Both the position numbers and the translations under genes were made by a program. A stretch of 49,473 nt of DNA from NCBI GenBank assembly GCA_009782605.1, contig WRIR01000018.1:1-49473 (forward strand), written 5' to 3'. This document shows positions 1 through 8,138 of this stretch, piece by piece (positions within the stretch are counted from its first letter, which is position 1; every line of letters starts with the position of its first letter). Origin of the DNA: Eggerthellaceae bacterium (GTDB lineage: Bacteria; Actinomycetota; Coriobacteriia; Coriobacteriales; Eggerthellaceae). The notes beneath the pieces were generated by a model. The model worked only from the letters and a program-made list of their open reading frames with translations, did not search any database and was not told where the DNA came from.

Positions 1-137
1 GCGTCGAGCCGTCCTGCAAAAAAGCCGTGACCAGCCGCCGCAGGGCTGTCAACACAGGGAAAGTTGGTGCGGCGGGTTTTCACCCAAAAACCTTCCTACC
101 CACACTAAAGGGCGAATAGCCAAATATCATTGCCCAT

Positions 138-542
138 ATGCCATATCACGAATCGGGAGGTAACATCACTTGGGCAGACTGCACCCTGCGCAGCTGGTTG
201 CATCATAATTTCTACAAGAGCCTGCCTGAACAGATTAAATCTCGTGTTGCCGAGGTCGTCAACCAGAATCAAAACAACGCAGAGTACGGCACAGCTGGCG
301 GCAAGCCCACCAAGGACAAGGTGTTCCTCCTTTCTCTTGATGAAGTGAATAAATACTTTTCAAGCGGCCAAGAGCGTATAGCAAAATATGAAGGCTCGGA
401 CTTCTGGTGGTGGTTGCGCTCGCCAGGCGGCTACGCCGGCCACGCGGCGCTCGTCATCGGTGGCGGCGGCGTCTACGCCAGCGGCTACGACGTCGACTAC
501 GACTCCGGCGGCGTCCGTCCTGCTTTATGGCTGAATCTGTAG
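138..542 (+). CDS. DUF6273-type protein, 5'-truncated fragment
   Basis: The 134-residue product looks like the C-terminal half of a DUF6273 protein: a TWADCTLRSWL block, a PTKDKVFLLSLDEVNKYF block, then WWWLRSPGG and a terminal GVRPALWLNL. Family-like sequence already begins just after an in-frame TAG at 117-119 and the usual N-terminal part is missing, so this is probably a gene remnant or recombined cassette. No ribosome binding site precedes the ATG at 138. The last third (about 415-540) is GC-rich and dominated by Gly, Tyr, Asp, Ser and Ala codons ending in C, whereas the first two thirds are AT-richer. The fold and function of the family are not established to my knowledge; it resembles C-type-lectin-like surface domains. 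It may be expressed or be a pseudogene. Confidence 0.55.
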   Translation: MPYHESGGNITWADCTLRSWLHHNFYKSLPEQIKSRVAEVVNQNQNNAEYGTAGGKPTKDKVFLLSLDEVNKYFSSGQERIAKYEGSDFWWWLRSPGGYAGHAALVIGGGGVYASGYDVDYDSGGVRPALWLNL

Positions 543-828
543 TCTGAGAATCTTTGAATCTGTTCGGAGGGTTGCGAGTGGCAACGGGCCTAGCAAATGG
601 GGAGCTTTGCGTTGAAGAGGCCAGGCCAATTGTTGCATCATATTCAGGACACGTAAGGCACGGCCACTGCCATGGGTTGGAGGTGTGTCTTGCCCGGGTT
701 GGGAAATAGACTAAAAGGCAGCCGGTTTCGGGAACAGCACAGTTTTTTGAAACAGGGGGATTTGAGCAGGGTGGTTGGCTTGGATATAATGCTTCAATAG
801 TGAAGTGGTTTCAACCGAAAGGATATTT

Positions 829-1731
829 ATGGTTACCCAAGCGATAATATCTAACTTTTTGGCTATTATTTCTGTGTTGTTGACTGTAGGGAAAATAGTT
901 TCCAAGCTCTGGCCATGGATAAGCGACAATAGCAACACCTTTCCTGTTCCCTTTTCTAAAACCATTAAACCTGATCTAAAGGAAGCACGTGCGCTTTCGC
1001 AAGAGGGCTTTGAGCTGTTGGGCAAAGGGATCAAAAATCAAGCAGCGAAAGAAAAAGCGAGAATCCTTGCTAGGAAAGAAACAGAGCTCTACTTTAGCCC
1101 CATGATGAGGATGCTCGTTCTGATGTTGGTTCTTTTGGTTGGTCTGTTTTTTCTTGCGGCAACCACAAAGATTCATACCGTAGAGGTTTCAGAATTTTAC
1201 TTGCTGGTTCTCTCGATTTACCTGCTGGTATTTCTTGTCTTCATGGTCATTGCCGTCCCTCCTCTCATGTACGATGTCAGCAATTATCCCGATATGGCAC
1301 ATAAGCTCAAAGATCGCAAAGAGCGGAAAGAATCACAAAAAGGGCAGTTGGGGCTTTCATGTGAAAAGCTGATCACGTATGTTGAGCGCCATGGCTCGTA
1401 CGTTTTGATTGACGCAAGGCCGCAAGAAACCCGAAAGAGATCGCCAATAAGAAATGCCGAAGTTATTCCCGATAGTGAGCTGCGAGAGTTTGCCCGCTCA
1501 CTGTTGGCTGATACCGCTTCAGGTGATACCGTTGTTTTCGCCTGTTCTGACTTTGGGAAAGAGAGCTATTCGACAATAAAAGGGCTACGGGGGTTGGGTG
1601 TAAAGAATAGCTACGACCTGGGGAGTATCAAAGGGCGGGAGATTCTGGTTGATAGGGCGATGAGAGAGCTTTCCTATCGCAATCTGGCACCATTGAACTG
1701 GAGAGCGACAGCCAAAGAAACCCCTCAGTGA
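829..1731 (+). CDS. Membrane-anchored rhodanese-like protein
   Basis: A 300-residue protein with an N-terminal hydrophobic segment (about residues 5-20) and two further membrane helices (about 90-112 and 120-148), followed by a cytoplasmic C-terminal domain from about residue 175. That domain resembles rhodanese: VLIDARP, then NAEVIPDSELREFA, then VVFACSDFGKES, where the Cys sits at the place of the sulfur-carrying cysteine. The start at 829 is preferred over the GTG at 805 because AAAGG lies 6 bases upstream. Base composition is clearly lower in GC than most of the window, suggesting accessory DNA. No operon partner is visible: the neighbour to the left is a fragment and the one to the right is convergent. 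Enzyme activity is uncertain because the active-site loop is not a classic CRxGxR. Confidence 0.6.
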   Translation: MVTQAIISNFLAIISVLLTVGKIVSKLWPWISDNSNTFPVPFSKTIKPDLKEARALSQEGFELLGKGIKNQAAKEKARILARKETELYFSPMMRMLVLMLVLLVGLFFLAATTKIHTVEVSEFYLLVLSIYLLVFLVFMVIAVPPLMYDVSNYPDMAHKLKDRKERKESQKGQLGLSCEKLITYVERHGSYVLIDARPQETRKRSPIRNAEVIPDSELREFARSLLADTASGDTVVFACSDFGKESYSTIKGLRGLGVKNSYDLGSIKGREILVDRAMRELSYRNLAPLNWRATAKETPQ

Positions 1732-1797
1732 TAACTGGGTTGGTAGAATGCTTTCAACCGCAATATCTGCGTGCGGGTGCGGATGCAGCCGGGCCGC

Positions 1798-3009
1798 TCA
1801 GAACTCCCCGCGGAGGTATTCGCCGAGGTAGGGGACGGCAAACGACAGCCTGCCTCGGGCGACAGGTGCGATGACCCCGGCATCGACGAGGCGTGTGCGG
1901 TAGGTTTGCGCATACCCCCGGCTCACCCCCATGCGCGCCTGGATGTCGGCGATGTTGCTTTCGTCCCTGTCCTCCGACATCGCCTTCAGGAAGGTCCTGT
2001 CGCGCGCAGACAGGGGCTTGAGCGCTGCGGTGAAGATACCCTCGACCATCTCACGCTTGGAGGTTTCGATGGCTTGCTCGACAAGCTCGGCGGTGATGAC
2101 GTCGGCGTTCTGCGCGAAGCTGAGGACGTAGTACCCGATAAGCTGGTACAGGTAGGGGTAGCCCTTTGTGGCCGAGGCGGCTCTCTCTAGCACATCGGGT
2201 GCTATGGTCTTTCCCTGTCCCCTGAACTCAGCTGCATAGGCGACGCTGACCTCGCCAAAGGGAAGCGGTTCAAGAAATATCTTGTACGCCCTGTTCAAAA
2301 AGGTGAGGATGTCGTCATTGAGCACCGCGGACATCGAGGCGGGCAGCCCGGCCATCACCATGGCGATATCTTTGCCTTCCCCCACGAGATGCTGGTAGGT
2401 TGTTGCCAGGGTTCGTATAGCGGCAGTGTTGGGCTGCACCTCGTCCACGAGGATAAGGACACCCTTGTCGTGCTTCTTCAGTTCGTCGCAGAGCAGCCCG
2501 AGCTTGATCCTGTGCCCGAACTGGGTCTTGGCCTCTTCGGTGAAGGTGAGGCCAACCGAGAACCCCACCGCTCCGGCAGAAAAGCCTTTTATCTTCGGTT
2601 TTGCGGTCGGCACAAACGGTGAGCCCTTGATCTGGATGGTCTGGATGATCTCGTCCAGCATCTCGTCGTTTGCCGTCACTCGGGCAGGTATGTATCCTGT
2701 CTGTTCGGCAAGCTCCGCGAACTCGAGAAGGAGCGTGGTCTTTCCCGTGCCCCGTTGCCCGATGAGGATGGTGGCCCGACGGCGATGGCCTATAGGCAGG
2801 GAGAGTCCTTCAAGGAAATCTGCCGTTATCCCGCCCCGTCCGATGATATGCTTCGGCTTGTTTCCAAACGCAGGCAGGAATGCGTCAATGTTCATCGTGC
2901 TTATCTTTCCTTTGTCATTTTTTGTTCTCTTTTGTTCTTTTATGATTTTGCGCCATGGGGATCCTTTCGTCAAGCCCCCCTTGCCCGTTTCCTTCGCCCT
3001 CTTCGGCAT
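1798..3009 (-). CDS. AAA ATPase with C-terminal winged-helix domain
   Basis: A predicted P-loop ATPase of about 400 residues. Walker A is GQRGTGKTT near residues 84-92 and Walker B is VLILVDEV about 100 residues later. The last 70 residues (RDRTFLKAMSEDRD, then ARMGVSRGYAQTYRTRLVDAGVI) look like a winged helix, so the architecture resembles Orc1/Cdc6-like or STAND-type ATPases of unknown role found singly in actinobacterial genomes. The ATG at 3009 has GGGAG upstream. The family-like block MNIDAFLPAFGNKP starts at 2895, so a shorter product beginning there is possible; the 38 residues in between are Lys-rich. The gene is divergent from a LysR gene (97 bp apart) and ends close to the convergent rhodanese-like gene. 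Confidence 0.7.
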   Translation of the reverse strand: MPKRAKETGKGGLTKGSPWRKIIKEQKRTKNDKGKISTMNIDAFLPAFGNKPKHIIGRGGITADFLEGLSLPIGHRRRATILIGQRGTGKTTLLLEFAELAEQTGYIPARVTANDEMLDEIIQTIQIKGSPFVPTAKPKIKGFSAGAVGFSVGLTFTEEAKTQFGHRIKLGLLCDELKKHDKGVLILVDEVQPNTAAIRTLATTYQHLVGEGKDIAMVMAGLPASMSAVLNDDILTFLNRAYKIFLEPLPFGEVSVAYAAEFRGQGKTIAPDVLERAASATKGYPYLYQLIGYYVLSFAQNADVITAELVEQAIETSKREMVEGIFTAALKPLSARDRTFLKAMSEDRDESNIADIQARMGVSRGYAQTYRTRLVDAGVIAPVARGRLSFAVPYLGEYLRGEF

Positions 3010-3106
3010 TGACTTCTTCTCCCGACGGTATAACATGTATTCACCGATTTACTGCGTCATGAGGGTGGCGCACGGTTCTGAGGGGAACCGCCGGGGAGGG
3101 AGCGCC

Positions 3107-4003
3107 ATGAATACGAATGCCTTGAGGTATTTCAAGCTCGCGTACCAGTCGAAGAACTTCACGGCGGCGGCGCAAAAGGCACCCATCTCCGTACAGGGGC
3201 TCACAAAGGCTGTCGGCAGCATCGAGAAGGAATTGGATGTCAAGCTCTTTACCCCTGATGAGAAGGGGGCAAAGGCCCCGACGCCCTATGCGGATGCGCT
3301 GATGGCCTTCGTCGACAACCTCGACATGAACCTTGCGCGGCTCAAGGGCGAGATCAACGCGATTCGTGCCCGGGAGAGGCACGAGATCAGGCTTGCCTCG
3401 TCGGTGGGCATACTCGGATGGCTGGGCCACGACTTCATCAAGGGCTTCAGCGACGCGCATCCGGGTGTCCAAATGACGATCACCGAAGCACCCGACCACT
3501 TGGTAGACGAGATGCTTTCCACCGGGATGGCCGACATGGCTTTCACCATGAAGCCTTTTAGGGCCGAGTTCGCCACCGTAGAGTTCGACACGGTGCGGGT
3601 GTGCTATTGGGTCAACGCATCCCACAGCCTCTCCAAAATGGACGAGATCGGGATAGACGACCTCAACGGCGTGAGCCTCGCCTTTCCCGGGCACGGGTTC
3701 AAGTGCTACGACGCGCTTATGGGGGCCTGCACGGAAAAAGGCATCCAGCTTGGCGAGTTCTTCTCGATGTCTGAGATATTCTGGATATACAACTATGTCC
3801 TTGCGGGGCAAGGCATCGGCTTTGCCGCAGAGTCCCATACCGCGCTGCCCTCTTTCACCAGGGCCGACAAGGTGTTGTCGATCCCTTCGAAAGACATACG
3901 CCTGACGTCGGGACTGTCCTATCTGCGCACCCACTTCCTCAATGCGCACGAGCTTGAGTTCTTTAAGTATTGCGAACGTTTCGGCAAGGACGTGGACGGG
4001 TAG
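3107..4003 (+). CDS. LysR-family transcriptional regulator
   Basis: A 298-residue LysR regulator. The N-terminal winged helix-turn-helix (residues 1-60: ALRYFKLAYQSKNFTAAAQK, then SVQGLTKAVGSIEKELDVKLF) is followed by a linker helix and a periplasmic-binding-protein-like effector domain (about 90-298). The start at 3107 has GGGGAGGG 6 bases upstream. It lies upstream of and in the same direction as a Tat-exported FAD reductase whose start is 171 bp away, so it probably controls that reductase in response to its substrate. The last codons and stop are part of a 13-bp tandem repeat that runs into the intergenic region. The effector is unknown. Confidence 0.85.
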   Translation: MNTNALRYFKLAYQSKNFTAAAQKAPISVQGLTKAVGSIEKELDVKLFTPDEKGAKAPTPYADALMAFVDNLDMNLARLKGEINAIRARERHEIRLASSVGILGWLGHDFIKGFSDAHPGVQMTITEAPDHLVDEMLSTGMADMAFTMKPFRAEFATVEFDTVRVCYWVNASHSLSKMDEIGIDDLNGVSLAFPGHGFKCYDALMGACTEKGIQLGEFFSMSEIFWIYNYVLAGQGIGFAAESHTALPSFTRADKVLSIPSKDIRLTSGLSYLRTHFLNAHELEFFKYCERFGKDVDG

Positions 4004-4070
4004 CCGTCCCGGGCAAGCGTCTCGGGCAGCTGTCCTGGGTAGCCACTCCGGGCAATCGTTCCGGGTAACC
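3993..4070 (+). repeat. Six tandem degenerate 13-bp units across the LysR stop codon
   Basis: Six consecutive 13-base units can be read in register: TGGACGGGTAGCC, GTCCCGGGCAAGC, GTCTCGGGCAGCT, GTCCTGGGTAGCC, ACTCCGGGCAATC and GTTCCGGGTAACC. The consensus is about GTCCCGGGYARCC. The first unit contains the LysR stop codon (TAG 4001-4003). The repeat ends 30 bases before the predicted promoter of the downstream reductase gene, so it could hold multiple binding sites for a regulator, or be a simple slippage product. Confidence 0.8.
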
Positions 4071-4099
4071 ATTTCTTCACTTTATTAACTTTTTGCTCA

Positions 4100-4129
4100 T
4101 TGACCGCCTCTGCCTCGGGACCCTACTAT
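4100..4129 (+). promoter_or_regulatory. Sigma-70-like promoter of the FAD reductase gene
   Basis: TTGACC (4100-4105), an 18-base spacer and TACTAT (4124-4129) match the vegetative consensus well. They lie 45 bases before the start codon at 4175 and just downstream of the 13-bp tandem repeats. Confidence 0.55.
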
Positions 4130-4174
4130 ACAGATGGAGGAATCCGAGTTTCAATGGTTCAAGGAGGAGGAGTT

Positions 4175-5827
4175 ATGGAAAAAGGGTTATCACGAAGGGA
4201 TTTTCTCAAGGGTGCGTCGATTGCGGCGATCGGCTCCGGTGCGGGCATTGCCTTGGCGGGGTGCAGCAAGCGGCCGCCAAGCCCCGGGCTGGGCGGTGCC
4301 CCGAGCAACGGCACCCCGCCCAACAACGAGGCAGGCAGCGTATGGGACATCGGGCCGGTCGGTGAGCCGGCCGAAACGATCGCTGCCGAGGTCTGCATCG
4401 TCGGCGGCGGCGGCACGGGGATGGCTGCTGCTATCCAGTGCGTCGAGCTGGGCCTGACGCCGGTTGTCATAGAGGCGCAGGGGCTGTTCGGCGGGTCGTT
4501 CATCGGCACCGAGTACGTCACTGGCGTCGAGAGCCGGCTCCAGCGGGAGGTCTATCCGGACGACTCGGCGGCCGACGCCATAACCGAGCACATGGACTAC
4601 CATCACCATATCCCCAACAGGAACCTCGTCAGCGCCTTCGTCCACCAAATGGCCGAGACCGCCGACTGGCTTGAGGAAAACGGCGTTGCCTTCCGTGCCG
4701 CGGTCGCCTACAAGAACCGCGCGCTCATGTACGATGACGGGGGCCTTGAGCTCCGGGGGCAGAACTTCGTAAACGCCCTGACGGCTAAGCTCGACGGGCT
4801 TGCTATTGATGCGTACTTCAAGACACGGGCGCGCAAGATCCTCAAAGAGGGCGGAAAGGTCGTCGGGCTGCTCGCGGAAAGGGAGGACGGGTCGATACTG
4901 CAAATCGACACGAACGTCGTCCTGCTTGCCACGGGCGGCTATTCGAACAACTACAAGTTCCGCGATGCGGTGACATCGTTCGAGACGCACAACGTGCAGG
5001 CGCTCGGCATGCCGGTCCGCTTCGGCGACGGCATCAAGATGGCCGTCGATGTGGGAGCCGAGCCCTCGGAGAGCCTGAGCACCGTCATGTGGTGCGGGCC
5101 GGTCGTCATCGACGCAATCACGGCCAGCTGGCAGACCGATGCCTACGCGGCCGGCGTGCAGCCCATGCTGTGGGTCAACCAGGATGCCCAGCGCTTCACG
5201 CGGGAAGACATCTTCATCGGGAACTTCTCCGGCGCAGGCGTATGCGTCCGCAACCAGAAGAAGGTTTTCATACTCTTTACGGAAAACGACATGAGGAACT
5301 GGGAGGAGACGGGCCCCTACAACGCCGTCTTCGGCTTTGCGCCCATGGAGCGGCCCATGTCCGAGGCCCGCAGCGGCCTCGAAGGCCTCTCGACGGTCCA
5401 CCGGGGCGAGAGCATAGAGGAAGTCGCGGCGGCAGTCGGGCTCGACCCTGCGGCCCTGAGAACGACCGTCGACGACTACAACAAGCTCTGTGCGGCGGCA
5501 GCTGCGGGCGACCCGGAAAGCACGGGTGCCGACGTCGAGTTCGGCAAGAAGGCGAAGTTCATGTTCCCGGTTGAGGAAGGGCCTTTCTGGCTCTGCGAAG
5601 TTGCCGCAGCCTACTTTACAACGGTGGGCGGCATAAAGACGAACGAGAAGGTCCAGGCCATCGACAGGGACGGCGAGGTCATCTCGGGCCTCTACGTCGG
5701 CGGCTGCGATGCCGGGTCGCTCCATGGAGACAGCTACGACGTGCGCTACATGCCCGGTTCCCAGGCAAGCTGGGCCATCAACTCAGGAAGGCTGGCAGCA
5801 AAGGCAATAGCGGCCTTTTTGAAGTAG
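4175..5827 (+). CDS. Tat-exported FAD-dependent reductase (fumarate reductase flavoprotein-like)
   Basis: A 550-residue flavoprotein of the FAD_binding_2 / fumarate reductase-urocanate reductase superfamily. The N-terminus has a twin-arginine motif LSRRDFLK (residues 5-12) and a lipobox ending LAGC (Cys30), so it is probably exported folded and lipid-anchored. The FAD-binding Rossmann motif is VCIVGGGGTGMAAA (about 73-86). The C-terminal block GDSYDVRYMPGSQASWAINS followed by GRLAAKAI closes the flavin site. There is no N-terminal cytochrome and no FMN-binding domain, so electrons must come from a separate carrier. The start is set by AAGGAGGAGGAG just upstream. The adjacent LysR gene is the likely regulator. 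Substrate is not predictable; this family in Eggerthellaceae includes reductases of small organic and dietary compounds. Confidence 0.85.
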   Translation: MEKGLSRRDFLKGASIAAIGSGAGIALAGCSKRPPSPGLGGAPSNGTPPNNEAGSVWDIGPVGEPAETIAAEVCIVGGGGTGMAAAIQCVELGLTPVVIEAQGLFGGSFIGTEYVTGVESRLQREVYPDDSAADAITEHMDYHHHIPNRNLVSAFVHQMAETADWLEENGVAFRAAVAYKNRALMYDDGGLELRGQNFVNALTAKLDGLAIDAYFKTRARKILKEGGKVVGLLAEREDGSILQIDTNVVLLATGGYSNNYKFRDAVTSFETHNVQALGMPVRFGDGIKMAVDVGAEPSESLSTVMWCGPVVIDAITASWQTDAYAAGVQPMLWVNQDAQRFTREDIFIGNFSGAGVCVRNQKKVFILFTENDMRNWEETGPYNAVFGFAPMERPMSEARSGLEGLSTVHRGESIEEVAAAVGLDPAALRTTVDDYNKLCAAAAAGDPESTGADVEFGKKAKFMFPVEEGPFWLCEVAAAYFTTVGGIKTNEKVQAIDRDGEVISGLYVGGCDAGSLHGDSYDVRYMPGSQASWAINSGRLAAKAIAAFLK

Positions 5828-5846
5828 GCAGCCCTCGGGAGGCAAC

Positions 5847-5880
5847 AGCGGGCACCACGGGTTGAGGGAGGGCCCGCTTT
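5847..5880 (+). terminator. Probable terminator of the FAD reductase gene
   Basis: AGCGGGC (5847-5853) pairs with GCCCGCT (5872-5878) across an 18-base loop and is followed by a short TTT. It lies 20 bases after the stop codon. Confidence 0.45.
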
Positions 5881-5893
5881 CCTGCTAGCTGGA

Positions 5894-5927
5894 GACGCCC
5901 GCCCGCCCACAATGGCGGGCGGGCGTC
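5894..5927. repeat. Perfect 14-bp inverted repeat
   Basis: GACGCCCGCCCGCC (5894-5907) and its exact reverse complement (5914-5927) are separated by the 6-base loop CACAAT. No T-tract follows on either strand. It may reinforce termination or be a dispersed palindromic element. Confidence 0.75.
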
Positions 5928-6118
5928 CCGGCGCAGGGGGGCCTGACCCGGGTGCCCCAGATTGCCTCCCGTGCCCGCTTGAATTCTATCTCTACAAGGT
6001 TTATCGGAGAAAACAAAATCTCATGAGCAAACGGGGGAGCGAGACGGGGGGCCGATAAGGTGGTACCATAGGGGTGCTCGGTGAGCGAGGGGCACCACGA
6101 GAAGACGGGAGTAGCGCG

Positions 6119-6841
6119 ATGTTGAGGTATGTGGACAGCACCAAGATGGGCCGCGGGCAGCATGGGTGGCTTGACAGCCATTTCCACTTCTCGTTTGCGG
6201 AGTATTACAACCCGGACAACATCCAGTTCGGCGAGCTGCGCGTCTTGAACGACGATGTCGTGCAGCCGGGCACCGGGTTCGACACCCACCCCCACAAGGA
6301 CATGGAGATAATAACCTATGTGATCGAAGGCGAGCTCACCCACAAGGACAGCATGGGCAACGAGCATACGCTCACGCGTGGGCAGTCCCAGTACATGAGC
6401 GCGGGCACCGGCATTACCCACAGCGAGCACAATTGGGGGAGCGAGCCTTTGCGCCTCATACAGACGTGGGTGTTCCCCGACAAGGAAGGCTATACGCCGG
6501 CCTATGGCGACTACCGCTTCAAGTTCGAGGACCGCTACAACACCTGGCTGCCCATTGCCACCGGCTACGATGCCAAGGACAGCACGGCGCCCATCAAGGT
6601 CCATGCGGATGTGAACCTCTATGCGGCAGTCTTGCCGCAGGGCGGGGCCATCGAGTTCAAGGTCGGGAAGGGCCGCCAGGCATACCTGGTCTTGCTGGAA
6701 GGCAAGGTGGCCGTGAGGGACATCGGCCTTTCCACGCGGGATGCGCTGGAGATAGTCGAAGAGGATGTGAGGATCACCGCCGACGAAGAGTCGCATCTCT
6801 ACGCAATCGAGATGCGCGTCGCCGAAGGTTTTTCGTATTAG
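6119..6841 (+). CDS. Pirin family protein
   Basis: A 240-residue bicupin of the pirin family. The first cupin contains the metal-binding pattern HPHKDMEIITYVIEGEL (about residues 57-73) and SAGTGITHSEHN (about 94-105), giving His57, His59, His101 and Glu103 as likely ligands of a single iron, as in YhaK/quercetinase-type pirins. The start at 6119 has GGGAG 10 bases upstream. It is 30 bp upstream of the glycosylase/epimerase fusion and probably cotranscribed with it. Pirins have been linked to redox sensing or dioxygenase activity; which applies here cannot be told, and an oxygen-dependent reaction seems unlikely in an anaerobe. Confidence 0.88.
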   Translation: MLRYVDSTKMGRGQHGWLDSHFHFSFAEYYNPDNIQFGELRVLNDDVVQPGTGFDTHPHKDMEIITYVIEGELTHKDSMGNEHTLTRGQSQYMSAGTGITHSEHNWGSEPLRLIQTWVFPDKEGYTPAYGDYRFKFEDRYNTWLPIATGYDAKDSTAPIKVHADVNLYAAVLPQGGAIEFKVGKGRQAYLVLLEGKVAVRDIGLSTRDALEIVEEDVRITADEESHLYAIEMRVAEGFSY

Positions 6842-6871
6842 CCCGAAGGAGTTTCAAGGGGAGCCAAGGCC

Positions 6872-8026
6872 ATGAAGCTCACGCACCCGTGGGAGCCGGA
6901 ATACGGCAGGGACTCAAGGGTTTTGATCCTGGGGACCTTTCCGTCGCCGAAGTCGAGGGAGACGGGGCATTTCTACGGACATCCGCAAAACGTGTTCTGG
7001 GCGTCCCTCGCCGCGAGTCTGGGAGTGCGGGAGCCGGCGCCCGAGGTCAAGGCTCGGAAGCGTTTCGTCCATGAGCACGGCATCGCGCTTTGGGACGTGT
7101 TCGAGCGGGTCGTCATAGAAGGCGCGTCCGATGCGAGCATCCGCGGGGCAAAGCCGAATGTTTTCAGGGAAATCATCGACGCAAGCGACATCTGCGCGGT
7201 ATTCACGACAGGGCGCACAGCCACCGACGCCTTCAACGGGCTGTGCAGCAGCGAGGCGGGCATGCGCGGCATATACCTGCCCTCGACAAGCCCGGCGAAC
7301 CGGCGAACACAGGCAACGCCGGAATACGCCCACCGCTGGTCTTTGGTCGGCAAGGTGCTAAAGGGCGAGCTGGTGAGCGGCACAACGATGAAGGAGCTCG
7401 ACCGGCGAGCCATCGAGGAAAAAGGCGTGCCGTCTCTGGTGCTGATGGAGCGAGCCGCACAAGCGGTTGTGGAGGCCTTGCGGGCCGGGGTGCCTGCACT
7501 GTCTGCGGGAAACACTCCCTCCACATCGAAAAACCTACTGTGCGTATGCGGCGCGGGCAACAACGGCGGCGACGGTTTTGCGGTGGCGCGGCTGTTGAGC
7601 CGTGCGGGCATACCTGCAGAAGCGCTGTTCGTCGGCGACGAGCGGAAGATGACTGCGGAAACAAGGCAGCAGGCACTCCTTGCGAGGGATTGCGGGGTTG
7701 CCATACATGACAACGACCTGTCGGTGATAGCAGGTTCGGGAATCCTCGTCGACGCGCTTTTCGGCATCGGGCTCATGCGTGCTTTGGCAGGAGCGTACCT
7801 TGAGGCAGTTCGCGCCCTGTGCAAGGCCCGTGCTGCCGGGGCATATGTCCTCGCAGTCGACATCCCCTCGGGTATTTCCCCAGACACCGGCGAAGCACTC
7901 GGTGCGGCCGTGGCCGCTGACGAGACGGTGACTTTTGCCTACCCCAAGATCGGCCAGACCATCGGACAAGGCCTTGCGTGTTCCGGCAAGCTCAGCGTTG
8001 CCGATATCGGAGTCTATCAGGATTGA
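6872..8026 (+). CDS. Fusion of UDG-family DNA glycosylase and NAD(P)H-hydrate epimerase
   Basis: One uninterrupted frame of 384 residues encodes two recognisable domains. Residues 1 to about 165 resemble the hypoxanthine/uracil-DNA glycosylase family (UDG superfamily): LILGTFPSPKSRETG and FYGHPQNVFW form the N-terminal active-site region and LPSTSPANRR the C-terminal one. Residues about 172-384 are a YjeF_N domain (NAD(P)HX epimerase): MKELDRRAIEEKGVP, VLMERAAQAV, CVCGAGNNGGDGFAVARLL and AVDIPSGISPDTG. The ADP/ATP-dependent dehydratase domain that commonly follows YjeF_N is absent. The start has AAGGGGAG upstream. An internal start near 7367 (GTG) or 7388 (ATG) could also yield a separate epimerase. 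It follows the pirin gene by 30 bp. The pairing of base-excision repair with nucleotide-cofactor repair is unusual. Confidence 0.85.
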   Translation: MKLTHPWEPEYGRDSRVLILGTFPSPKSRETGHFYGHPQNVFWASLAASLGVREPAPEVKARKRFVHEHGIALWDVFERVVIEGASDASIRGAKPNVFREIIDASDICAVFTTGRTATDAFNGLCSSEAGMRGIYLPSTSPANRRTQATPEYAHRWSLVGKVLKGELVSGTTMKELDRRAIEEKGVPSLVLMERAAQAVVEALRAGVPALSAGNTPSTSKNLLCVCGAGNNGGDGFAVARLLSRAGIPAEALFVGDERKMTAETRQQALLARDCGVAIHDNDLSVIAGSGILVDALFGIGLMRALAGAYLEAVRALCKARAAGAYVLAVDIPSGISPDTGEALGAAVAADETVTFAYPKIGQTIGQGLACSGKLSVADIGVYQD

Positions 8027-8138
8027 GGCTCGTCCGAGGCCCGACTGCTGCAAAGTATTCGGAGACACGGAACTCCGGAATTCCGACCCCGAATAACAAC
8101 GGTGCTGGGCGTGATGCTGCCGGCAAGTACGACAGCCT

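Noticed and set aside
2426-3106. A long N-terminal extension of the LysR gene reaching back to 2426
   Set aside because: It would overlap the divergent ATPase gene, and the LysR fold and a strong ribosome binding site both start at 3107.
4190-5725. A 511-codon open frame on the minus strand across the FAD reductase gene
   Set aside because: It mirrors the plus-strand gene, a usual effect of GC-rich third positions; its translation has no family-like motif and no ribosome binding site.
5894-5927. Calling the 14-bp inverted repeat a second intrinsic terminator
   Set aside because: No T-tract follows on either strand, so only the repeat is reported.
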